DNA of 39,744 nucleotides from Clostridiales bacterium (lineage in GTDB: Bacteria > Bacillota > Clostridia > Lachnospirales > Lachnospiraceae), in assembly GCA_019416265.1 (NCBI GenBank), contig DXXQ01000216.1, positions 1 to 39,744 of the forward strand, given 5' to 3'. The notes beneath the pieces are model-generated. The model worked only from the letters and a program-made list of their open reading frames with translations, was not told where the DNA came from and ran no database searches. The position numbers and the translations under genes are program-made. Below are positions 30,181-38,145 of this stretch, one piece after another (within the stretch, counting starts at the first letter, position 1; each line of letters begins with the position of its first letter).

Positions 30181-31485
30181 ATGAAAGAAACAGCGATCAA
30201 AGTCTCAAATGTTTCCAAGGTTTACCGTCTTTACGATAAGCCTGCCCTGAGACTGAAAGAAGCGTTCAGTATAAGAAAAAAATCTTATCACAAAGATTTC
30301 CATGCCTTAAACGACGTATCCTTTGAGGTGGAAAAAGGCGAGATGCTTGGAATTATCGGAAAGAACGGCGCAGGTAAATCCACGCTTTTGAAAATTATTA
30401 CAGGAGTTTTGACACCCTCCTCCGGACAGGTGGAGATCAACGGAAAAATCTCAGCCCTTCTGGAGCTTGGAGCAGGCTTTAACCCGGAATATAACGGTAT
30501 TCAGAATGCCTATCTCTCCGGTACAATGATGGGATTTTCCGAGGAGGAGATGGATGCAAAGCTGGATGGGATCCTGAAATTTGCAGATATCGGAGATTTC
30601 GTGAAACAGCCGGTGAAGACGTATTCCAGCGGTATGTTTGCCCGCCTTGCCTTTGCAGTGGCCATCAGTGTGGAACCGGATATCCTGATCATCGACGAGG
30701 CATTGTCTGTAGGCGACGTCTTTTTTCAGGCAAAATGCTATAAAAGAATGGAAGAATTGAAAAACAGCGGAAAGACAGTGCTTTTCGTAACCCATGATAT
30801 GGGAAGTGTAATGAAATACTGCGAGCGCTGTATTATCATCAATAATGGAGGGCTGTATGCACAGGGTCCCACGAAGCCGATGATCGACCTCTATAAGAAG
30901 GTTCTTGTAGGACAGGCCCCGGATGCGGCGGTTCTTGACGATCATATGATGGAGGAGCTTACATCAGAGACAGAGAAGAAAGAGGTAAGCCCGGATTCCT
31001 GGCAGGATTCCATGCTCATTAACCCCAATCACGAGGATTACGGGGACGGAAGAGCCACGATTGTTTCCTTTGGAATTTTTGACAACAGAGGAAATATTAC
31101 AAATACGATTTATAAAATGTCGGATTTCACAATCAGAATGCGGGTGAAATTTACCCAGCGTATTGAGAATCCGATTTTCGCCTTTTCTATCAAGGATTTA
31201 AAAGGAAACGAGCTTACGGGAACCAATACCCGGATTGAAAAAGTCGACACAGGATATGTGGAGGCAGGGGAAACGGTGGAAGTGGCGTTCACCCAGAAAA
31301 TGATCCTTCAGGGGGGACAGCAGCTGATTTCCCTGGGATGTACAGGCTTTGAGAACGATGAACTGGTGGTTTACCACCGCCTTTATGATATCTGCTGTCT
31401 TCAGGTGATCGCTGATAAGACAACAGTGGGATACTGTGATATGGATTCAAAGGTGAAATATACAAGGAGCGTTACAAATGTCTAA
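30181..31485 (+). CDS. wzt: ABC polysaccharide export ATPase with C-terminal glycan-binding extension (Wzt)
   Basis: Wzt powers export of the finished glycan. The 434-residue product has an ATPase domain with Walker A IGKNGAGKSTLL (near 60), the signature YSSGM (near 148), Walker B ILIIDEALSVGD, and the switch VTHDMGSVMKYCE. After a linker near 240-275, the C-terminal domain (about 276-434) looks like the Wzt carbohydrate-binding module: ATIVSFGIFDNRGNI, FAFSIKDLKGNELTGTNT, and TVEVAFTQKMILQGGQQLIS. In E. coli O8/O9a this module recognises the non-reducing-end cap of the chain before export. ATG 30181 has GGAG ahead. The end overlaps the next gene by 8 bases. Confidence 0.92.
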   Translation: MKETAIKVSNVSKVYRLYDKPALRLKEAFSIRKKSYHKDFHALNDVSFEVEKGEMLGIIGKNGAGKSTLLKIITGVLTPSSGQVEINGKISALLELGAGFNPEYNGIQNAYLSGTMMGFSEEEMDAKLDGILKFADIGDFVKQPVKTYSSGMFARLAFAVAISVEPDILIIDEALSVGDVFFQAKCYKRMEELKNSGKTVLFVTHDMGSVMKYCERCIIINNGGLYAQGPTKPMIDLYKKVLVGQAPDAAVLDDHMMEELTSETEKKEVSPDSWQDSMLINPNHEDYGDGRATIVSFGIFDNRGNITNTIYKMSDFTIRMRVKFTQRIENPIFAFSIKDLKGNELTGTNTRIEKVDTGYVEAGETVEVAFTQKMILQGGQQLISLGCTGFENDELVVYHRLYDICCLQVIADKTTVGYCDMDSKVKYTRSVTNV

Positions 31486-33289
31486 ATTAAAGAAACTGGC
31501 GGCTATGGCAGGGCTGTGTATCAGAGAACCGGAAACTCTGCTCAAAGGCGTGAAATATCTGAAAAACCACGGCGCTGCAGGCTTTATGGAGAATTTAAGG
31601 GGCAGGGCGGAATATGAGACAAACCCGGATGTATTCAGCTATCTTGTAGGCTTGGAGAAAAAAGGCCCTTTTGACGGGGATATCAAATTTTCGATTCTTA
31701 TGCCGGTCTATAATGTGGAGGTGAAATGGCTGGAAAAAGCGATCCGGTCTGTTCAGAATCAGAATTATGTAAACTGGGAACTCTGCATTGCCGATGACTG
31801 CTCCACGAAAGAGGAGACAAAAGAATATCTGAAGAAAATAGACGACCCTAAAATTCATATTAAAATGCTGGAAAAAAACGGCGGCATTTCCAGTGCAACC
31901 AATGCGGCTGCAGAAATGGCGGAGGGAGATTATCTGGTTCTTATGGACAATGACGATGAGCTGTCTTTCTTTTCCCTTTATGGCTTCTATAAGAATCTGA
32001 AAAGGACAGAGGCAGATATTATCTACAGTGATCAGGACATCATAGATGAGAGCGGAAATCACAGAGAGCCCCTGTTTAAGCCGGACTGGTCGCCGGATCT
32101 GATGCGAAGCCAGATGTATGTGGGACATCTTCTGGGCTTCAGAAGAAGCCTTTTTTGGGAGGTTGGCGGATTCCGGAGCGAATTTAACGGAAGTCAGGAT
32201 TATGATCTGTTTCTTCGAATGAGCGAAAAGACAGAGAATATCCAGCATGTGGCAAAAATCTGTTATTCCTGGAGAGCCCTTCCAAGCTCTACAGCTGCAA
32301 ATCCGGATTCCAAGCCCTATGCGCAGACAGCGGGGCTGATGGCGGTTTCCGAGCATCTGGAGCGGACCTTTGGCAAAGGGAAGGCGGAAGCTTTTGAGAC
32401 AGAGGATCTGTTTGTCTATGATGTAAGGTACCATCTGGAAGAGAAACCGCTGGTGTCCATTATCATGCCCACAAAGGACGCTGTGAATTATCTTCGTGAA
32501 GTCATTGACAGCATTGAGGAGAAGACGGAGTACCCCAACTACGAAGTCCTGATTCTGGATAACAATTCAGAGAAAGAGGAAACGTTCCGCTATTTTGAGG
32601 AAGTTACAGAGAGATACGGCAATGTCCGCGTGGTGAAGGCAGAGCTTCCTTTTAACTGGTCATTGCTGAATAATTTCGGCATGAAACATGCAAAAGGGGA
32701 TGTTTTTATCTTCATGAACAATGACATGAAGGTGATCTCTCCGGAATGGATGACCCGTCTGGCAGAAAAAGCCCTCCGTCCGGACTGCGGTGTAGTGGGC
32801 GGGCTTCTCTTATACGAGGACGGAACCATTCAGCATGCAGGTGTTGTCAGCGGAATGGGAGGATGGGCAGAGCATGTCTTTAAGGGAATGAAGCCTGTGC
32901 ATTACGGTTCGCCCTTTTTGTCTCCCATGGTTACCAGAAATGTAACGGCAGTGACAGGGGCATGTATGGCGATCTCCAGAAAAACAATAGAGGAGATCGG
33001 CGCCTTCAATGAGAACTTTATTGTATGCGGCAGTGATATTGAAATCTGCATACGGGCTCTGCAGTCAGGTAAAGTCAACATTTATGATCCTTATGTGAAG
33101 CTTTATCATTACGAATCCAAGAGCCGTGATCCGAAAGATATTCCGGAGGTGGATTTCACCCTTTCACATGAAATGTACATGGCGTATAACCGTTTAAAGG
33201 ATCCTTATTACAATGACAATCTTGACTATATGAGCAGCGTTCCGAAGGTATTAGTAAAAAGACCGGACGCAGCCGGGAGGATAAAATGA
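31478..33289 (+). CDS. Glycosyltransferase with two family 2 (GT-A) domains
   Basis: The 603-residue product is predicted to extend the glycan in the cytoplasm. Domain 1 (about 70-290) has FSILMPVYNVEVKWLEKAI, ELCIADDCSTKEET, the metal-binding VLMDNDDELSFF, and QDYDLFLRM. Domain 2 (about 320-560) has VSIIMPTKDAVNYLREVI, EVLILDNNSEKEET, the altered DxD region VFIFMNNDMKVI, and CGSDIEICIRA. A short helical start precedes both. Two fused domains may add two different linkages in turn. The start overlaps wzt by 8 bases and the end overlaps the next gene by ATGA, so the three are coupled. Confidence 0.9.
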   Translation: MSKLKKLAAMAGLCIREPETLLKGVKYLKNHGAAGFMENLRGRAEYETNPDVFSYLVGLEKKGPFDGDIKFSILMPVYNVEVKWLEKAIRSVQNQNYVNWELCIADDCSTKEETKEYLKKIDDPKIHIKMLEKNGGISSATNAAAEMAEGDYLVLMDNDDELSFFSLYGFYKNLKRTEADIIYSDQDIIDESGNHREPLFKPDWSPDLMRSQMYVGHLLGFRRSLFWEVGGFRSEFNGSQDYDLFLRMSEKTENIQHVAKICYSWRALPSSTAANPDSKPYAQTAGLMAVSEHLERTFGKGKAEAFETEDLFVYDVRYHLEEKPLVSIIMPTKDAVNYLREVIDSIEEKTEYPNYEVLILDNNSEKEETFRYFEEVTERYGNVRVVKAELPFNWSLLNNFGMKHAKGDVFIFMNNDMKVISPEWMTRLAEKALRPDCGVVGGLLLYEDGTIQHAGVVSGMGGWAEHVFKGMKPVHYGSPFLSPMVTRNVTAVTGACMAISRKTIEEIGAFNENFIVCGSDIEICIRALQSGKVNIYDPYVKLYHYESKSRDPKDIPEVDFTLSHEMYMAYNRLKDPYYNDNLDYMSSVPKVLVKRPDAAGRIK

Positions 33290-34521
33290 AAAATTTAGTA
33301 AAAGGAGTGATTCGCAAGGCTGCCCATGTGGCAATTGAGAAAACCACTCCAATGGATACCAATATTGCGGAGATCACTCCCTATACTTTCCGCAAGATAG
33401 ATTTTCCTGAAAAAAGAATCAATCTTCTAGTTCCTTCGATCAATCCTGAGCATGTGTTCGGCGGGATTTCCACAGCGCTGAAATTTTTTGGAGAGCTGGG
33501 AGAAAAGACAGGCTATGCCATGCGTATGATCCTGGTGGATGCCGCTCCTTCCGAGGAGGGAAAGAAGAACTTCAGCGAAGAGTATACCTTTGTGGACATG
33601 GCGGAGGATTCCCTGGAAAGAAAGCAGATCGTAGCATACAGTGACCGCGCAGGCAAAAGCATTCCTGTTTCCCCAAATGACATTTTTATGTTTACAGGCT
33701 GGTGGACAGCGCACTGCGCCCAGGAAGCGTATGAGGAATTTGAAGAAAAAGAAGGAATTGTTCCAAATATCTTTATCAATTTCATTCAGGATTTTGAACC
33801 GGGATTTTATCCCTGGTCATCCAGATATCTTCTTGCAGAGGCTTCCTATAAGAATCGTTATCCCCAGATCGGAGTGTTCAATACAGGACTTCTCCATGAG
33901 TATTTCAAAAAGAACGGCTTCTCTTTTGCCCATGAATTTGTCTTTGAGCCCGTGCTCAATGCAAGCCTGAAGGCCCGGCTTCCCAAAGAGGGGGAAACAG
34001 TGGAGAAAAAGAAACAGATTCTCCTTTACGGCAGACCGGGAACCGAGAGAAATGCCTTTAATCTGATTGTGGCTATCCTGAAAAAATGGGTGACAATACA
34101 GGAAAATCCGGGCGAATGGACGATTCTTTCCGCTGGGGAACAGCATGAACCGGTAGACCTTGGAAACGGAATGGAGATTCGCTCTGTGGGCAAGCTTACC
34201 CTGGAGGAGTATGCCCGGACATTGAGGGAATCCTATGCGGGAATTTCCCTGATGGCATCCCCCCATCCAAGCTATCCGCCTCTGGAAATGTCTGTTTTTG
34301 ATATAAAGGTCATGACAAACACCTTTGCAAATAAAGATTTGAAAGATTTCAACGAAAACATTATTTCCATGGACAATATCAGTCCTGTGAATATGGCAAG
34401 ACGGCTGAAAGAAATATGTGACGGATATACAGATACAGTACAGCATAAGGAGTCGAATCCGAAATATCTGGAAAACAGCGGACTGTTTTCCTTTATTGAA
34501 GAAATCAGAACTCTGCTGTAG
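33286..34521 (+). CDS. WsaF-like glycosyltransferase, probably rhamnosyltransferase
   Basis: The 411-residue product resembles WsaF of Geobacillus, which adds rhamnose to the S-layer glycan (GT4-like fold). The N-terminal Rossmann region has RINLLVPSINPEHVFGGIST, with the GGIST nucleotide-loop. The middle has FINFIQDFEPGFYPWSSRY and GVFNTGLLHEYFKKNGF. The C-terminal half has ILLYGRPGTERNAFNLIV and SLMASPHPSYPPLEMSVFDI, where the Glu in PPLEM fits the usual acidic residue for donor binding. ATG 33286 overlaps the previous stop. The acceptor and linkage cannot be told from sequence. Confidence 0.85.
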   Translation: MKNLVKGVIRKAAHVAIEKTTPMDTNIAEITPYTFRKIDFPEKRINLLVPSINPEHVFGGISTALKFFGELGEKTGYAMRMILVDAAPSEEGKKNFSEEYTFVDMAEDSLERKQIVAYSDRAGKSIPVSPNDIFMFTGWWTAHCAQEAYEEFEEKEGIVPNIFINFIQDFEPGFYPWSSRYLLAEASYKNRYPQIGVFNTGLLHEYFKKNGFSFAHEFVFEPVLNASLKARLPKEGETVEKKKQILLYGRPGTERNAFNLIVAILKKWVTIQENPGEWTILSAGEQHEPVDLGNGMEIRSVGKLTLEEYARTLRESYAGISLMASPHPSYPPLEMSVFDIKVMTNTFANKDLKDFNENIISMDNISPVNMARRLKEICDGYTDTVQHKESNPKYLENSGLFSFIEEIRTLL

Positions 34522-34530
34522 GAGGTTTAT

Positions 34531-35442
34531 GTGGAAGAGAGAATTGGAAATGTAGTTCTGGACTATACATTTTATAAAGGAACTGACCAGTACAGCGATG
34601 GAGAGATAGAGGATGTGCTCCTTTCCCTGATCCGGAAGGAGCCGGATGTGGACAAGATTATCCGGGAGGATAACAGATGGCCGGTCTTATATCATTTTTC
34701 TCCGGTCAGACAGAATATCGTGGAATGGTATCCCTTTAAAAAGGATGCCTCTGTTCTGGAAATCGGTGCAGGCTGCGGCGCCATCACAGGAGGACTTGCA
34801 AAAAAGGTCAGGTCTGTCACCTGTGTGGATTTGTCACGCCGCCGTTCCCTGATCAATGGGACAAGAAACCAGAAATGTGACAATGTGCGGATCATGGTGG
34901 GAAATTTCAACGACATTGTGCTGGAGGAGAAATTTGATTACATCACCCTGATCGGCGTAATGGAATACGCCGCATATTATACAGAAGGAAAAGAACCCTT
35001 CCGGGGCTTTCTGGAAAATATAGCAAAGCTTCTGAAGCCGGACGGAAAGGTTCTGATTGCCATAGAAAATAAATTCGGCATGAAATACTGGGCAGGCTGC
35101 AGAGAAGACCATACGGGAGGCTTCTTTGACGGTCTGGAGGGGTATCACCAGACAGACAGTAAGGTGAGAACCTTCGGAAAAGAAGAACTGAAGGAAATTC
35201 TGAACTCAGCAGGCTACGGGGAAACACAATTTTATTATCCTTTCCCTGACTACAAGTTTCCTCAGCAGATTTTTTCAGATGATTATCTGCCGTCACCGGA
35301 AGACCTGGTATGCTCCCTGGAATCCTATGACGCAGACCGCCTGCGTCTGTTTGACGAGACTTCCGTGTTCAGAAATGTAGTAAATGCGGGGAAATTTGAT
35401 TTCTTTGCAAACTCATATTTCATTGAAGCAGGCAGAAAGTAG
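34531..35442 (+). CDS. Class I SAM-dependent methyltransferase of the polysaccharide operon
   Basis: The 303-residue product has the SAM-binding motif SVLEIGAGCGAITGGLAKK (near 73-91), then CVDLSRRRSLIN and the IGVMEYAAYY segment at motif IV. The C-terminal part has AIENKFGMKYWAGCREDHTGG and FYYPFPDYKFPQQIFSDD, typical of methyltransferases found in clostridial glycan loci. From family memory, such domains are often followed in the same chain by a kinase-like domain; here the next gene supplies that part. GTG 34531 follows TAGGAGG. The likely job is to methylate the glycan, perhaps as a chain-end cap. The substrate is inferred. Confidence 0.87.
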   Translation: MEERIGNVVLDYTFYKGTDQYSDGEIEDVLLSLIRKEPDVDKIIREDNRWPVLYHFSPVRQNIVEWYPFKKDASVLEIGAGCGAITGGLAKKVRSVTCVDLSRRRSLINGTRNQKCDNVRIMVGNFNDIVLEEKFDYITLIGVMEYAAYYTEGKEPFRGFLENIAKLLKPDGKVLIAIENKFGMKYWAGCREDHTGGFFDGLEGYHQTDSKVRTFGKEELKEILNSAGYGETQFYYPFPDYKFPQQIFSDDYLPSPEDLVCSLESYDADRLRLFDETSVFRNVVNAGKFDFFANSYFIEAGRK

Positions 35443-35452
35443 AGGTGCCAAA

Positions 35453-36718
35453 TTGAAAAAAATCTTTTCGAAATTTACAAGAGAGAGGGATGTACGTTTT
35501 CAGATTGAAACTTCCATTTATCTGGACAAGGGAGAGAAGTTTGCACAGAAGCGTCCTCTTACAGAAGCTGCAGAACCTCATGTGGCTGCTTTATATGAGA
35601 ACTATCAATACTTCTGTGAAAAGGGCGTGAAGCTTTTTGCAGAATGTCAGCGGTTTGAAAATGAAGTAAGATTTCCCTTTGTAGAGGGAATCACTTATTA
35701 TACACAGCTTCTGAAGGCTGCGGAGGAGGAAGACAGACCCCGTTTTCTGGAAATTCTGGAAACCTATAAGAGGCTGGCGGAAGAAAGCTGCTGCGAATTC
35801 GCGGAATTTGTGCAGGAGCCCGGATTTGAAGAGGTTTTCGGTTCTTATCCTAAGCTTTCCGGAAAAAAGGCGTGCAGAAAGCTGGACGTAGATCTGACTT
35901 TTGATAATCTGATTCTGACTCCTCAGGGAGAGAACAGGATTATTGATTATGAGTGGATGTTTGATTTCCTGATGCCTCTTGAATTTGTTTATTACAGAGC
36001 TGTCCTTGCTCTTTATGTACGAAACGGCGCTGCCATGAACTCTTTTTTCAGTGAAGAAGAGCTGTTCCGGTGGTTTGGAATCGGCGCAGAGGAAGAGGAA
36101 ATCTACAGCCGGATGAATGAAGCCTTTAACAGCTATACATCCGGAGGGGAGAAGGCCCTTTCCCGAACCCTGAAAAAATATGAGAAGAAAGGGTATGTGC
36201 TTTCCGAGTGGGTGAAGCAGTCCTGCGGCGTTGTTCAGGTTTATATCAGCAGGGATGCATCTTTTCGAAGCTCCCGCTGCCTGGACTTTGAGGTGGGACA
36301 AAATGTAGACCTGAATGTGGATCTGGCAGAATCGGGAGAATGCCGTGTGATCCGTCTTGACCCTCTGAACGTACCCGGTACGATTCACCATCTGCGAATC
36401 TGCTATAGAGAAAAGGGGGAGGAAAAGGAACTGCTTCCTTCCCAGCTCCGTCACAATGCCATGATGGTTTATAAGGGAAGCTATGTCTTTACAGGGGAAG
36501 ACCCTCAGATCATCTGGGACATTCCCGGAGAGGTGAAACCGGAGAGTATTCATATTTCCTACGGAATCGGCGAGCCTGAGGACGGCATGGCTCTTATGAA
36601 GACTCAGATAGAAGAACTTGGGGAAAAAGAGAAGCGCCTTTCCTACATTGAAGGAACAAAGGCCTATAAAATGTTTCTTGAGAAAAAAGTAAACACAGTA
36701 TTTGGAGGAGAAAATTGA
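35453..36718 (+). CDS. Kinase-fold protein (APH/WbdD-like) of the polysaccharide operon
   Basis: The 421-residue product has features of small-molecule kinases. FAQKRPLTEAAEPH (Lys33 and a downstream Glu) fits the N-lobe. DVDLTFDN (145-152) fits the Brenner catalytic loop HxDxxxxN with His replaced by Asp. IDYEW (164-168) fits the metal-binding Asp motif. A C-terminal region (about 255-375) is beta-rich (IRLDPLNVPGTIHHLRICYRE). The last 45 residues are helical and charged. The start is TTG 35453, with AGAGGTG ahead. The gap after the methyltransferase is 10 bases. The upstream open frame inside the methyltransferase is in another phase and not coding. The next gene also uses TTG and overlaps by 4 bases. 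Confidence 0.78.
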   Translation: MKKIFSKFTRERDVRFQIETSIYLDKGEKFAQKRPLTEAAEPHVAALYENYQYFCEKGVKLFAECQRFENEVRFPFVEGITYYTQLLKAAEEEDRPRFLEILETYKRLAEESCCEFAEFVQEPGFEEVFGSYPKLSGKKACRKLDVDLTFDNLILTPQGENRIIDYEWMFDFLMPLEFVYYRAVLALYVRNGAAMNSFFSEEELFRWFGIGAEEEEIYSRMNEAFNSYTSGGEKALSRTLKKYEKKGYVLSEWVKQSCGVVQVYISRDASFRSSRCLDFEVGQNVDLNVDLAESGECRVIRLDPLNVPGTIHHLRICYREKGEEKELLPSQLRHNAMMVYKGSYVFTGEDPQIIWDIPGEVKPESIHISYGIGEPEDGMALMKTQIEELGEKEKRLSYIEGTKAYKMFLEKKVNTVFGGEN

Positions 36719-38058
36719 AAAAAGAACTGACAGCCTGGATGAAAAGGCGAAAGGCGCAGCTTATTTTCACGGGAATCCTCTTCGTTTTACTGGCATTCTG
36801 GGCTCTTGTCATGCCTTTTGAGGCTGCGCCGGATGAGGGAATGCGTTTCCAGATACCGGAGTATATCGCCAGATATCACAGACTGCCTGACGGGAGAGAT
36901 GAGGCGCTTCGGAATCCTCAATGGGGAATTTCCTATGGCTTTGGCCCTCAGCTTACTTATATTCTGCAGGCGATTTTTATGTCTGTTATGGCGAAGTTTA
37001 CGCAGATGGGCGGTTCCGCCATGTTTGCCGCCCGAATGGTCAGCGTTCTGGCAGGAACGGGAACCATATGGATGAGCATTCTGATCAGTGAAAAGCTGTT
37101 CGAAAAAAAATACAGGAAGCTGTTTGTGGCTCTGGTAAGTCTTCTGCCGCAGTTTCTCTATCTTTCTACCTATATCAATAACGATGCGCTGGCTTTATTG
37201 GGAACAGCGGTGATCGTGTATATGTGGATATGCGGGAGCGAAACCGGCTGGAATATCAGAAGCTGTATCGGTCTGACAGCGGGAATTGCAATCTGCACCC
37301 TTACATATTTTAATTCCTACGGATTTATCCTGTGCAGTATCTTCTTCCTTTTCGGAAGTCTGTTTCTGCAGAAGAAGCCGCTGAAAGAAATTGCAGGCAA
37401 GTCTCTCTTTATTGCTGCATTGGTCCTGCTTTTGACAGCCTGGTATTTCATCAGGAATTATTTCCTGTACGACGGAGATATCCTGGGAATGAAGATCAGT
37501 ACGGAATATGCGGAAATGTATGCCATAGACCGTCTGAAGCCTTCCATGCGCCAGACGCCTGCAAATACAGGAACCTCTCTGGCAGCCATGTTTTTCGGAG
37601 AATCCCAGTGGTTTGCAGTGAGCTGGAAGAGCTTCATCGGCGTATTCGGCCATATGGCCGTCTATATGCGCCAGTGGCAGTACTATTTTTATGCTGCTCT
37701 GTTCTGGATCGCTGCAGGAGGCTTCTTTTTCCGGAAAAAAACAGGTAAGAAAATGGCGGAAAGCCGTCTTTTCACAGGGGTGATGGCTGTAGCCGGAGTG
37801 ATACCCTTCGGGCTTTCCCTGTATAATTCCTATTTTTCAGACTATCAGCCTCAGGGACGCTATCTGATGCCCATGCTGATCCCCCTGATGTATTTCGTGA
37901 CAAAGGGACTTCAGAATGTGCTGGAGCATTTCGTGAAGCCGGAGAAGACAGAGCTGGTGATCCGCATGATTACAGTGATGCTTCTGGGAATTATGATCTA
38001 TGTATATATTGGAATCTGGTTTTTGACGTATAAGGACGGACTGAACCTTCTGACCTGA
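36715..38058 (+). CDS. Multi-spanning membrane protein of DUF2142/GT-C type
   Basis: The 447-residue product has about ten transmembrane helices. The first outside loop has FEAAPDEGMRFQIPEYIA, where the acidic pair in PDE fits the catalytic-loop aspartate/glutamate of GT-C glycosyltransferases. Near the C-terminus, YQPQGRYLMPMLIPL matches the DUF2142 hallmark. Such proteins are thought to use lipid-linked sugars on the outer face of the membrane. It could add side-chain sugars to the exported glycan. TTG 36715 follows GGAGG and overlaps the preceding stop by 4 bases. It is the last gene of the operon. Confidence 0.82.
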   Translation: MKKELTAWMKRRKAQLIFTGILFVLLAFWALVMPFEAAPDEGMRFQIPEYIARYHRLPDGRDEALRNPQWGISYGFGPQLTYILQAIFMSVMAKFTQMGGSAMFAARMVSVLAGTGTIWMSILISEKLFEKKYRKLFVALVSLLPQFLYLSTYINNDALALLGTAVIVYMWICGSETGWNIRSCIGLTAGIAICTLTYFNSYGFILCSIFFLFGSLFLQKKPLKEIAGKSLFIAALVLLLTAWYFIRNYFLYDGDILGMKISTEYAEMYAIDRLKPSMRQTPANTGTSLAAMFFGESQWFAVSWKSFIGVFGHMAVYMRQWQYYFYAALFWIAAGGFFFRKKTGKKMAESRLFTGVMAVAGVIPFGLSLYNSYFSDYQPQGRYLMPMLIPLMYFVTKGLQNVLEHFVKPEKTELVIRMITVMLLGIMIYVYIGIWFLTYKDGLNLLT

Positions 38059-38062
38059 AAAG

Positions 38063-38110
38063 AAAAAAGATGGAAAACCGTATGGATTGAACGGTTTTTC
38101 CATCTTTTTT
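38063..38110. terminator. Bidirectional terminator ending the polysaccharide operon
   Basis: GATGGAAAACCGT pairs with ACGGTTTTTCCATC (one base bulged) around a 9-base loop, and the stem extends with A-T pairs. T runs follow on both strands, so it can also end the convergent gene at 38146. Confidence 0.88.
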
Positions 38111-38145
38111 TACTGTGTACTGCCAGGCTGAAATACCGGCATGGA

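Noticed and set aside
35384..35452. Extended start of the kinase-like protein inside the methyltransferase gene
   Set aside because: The extension lies in another phase within conserved methyltransferase codons; the TTG at 35453 has its own AGAGGTG site.
35400..35460. Frameshift that broke a fused methyltransferase-kinase gene
   Set aside because: Each part has a proper stop or start and the second has its own ribosome site; without relatives to compare, a natural split is the simpler reading, although fused homologues may exist.
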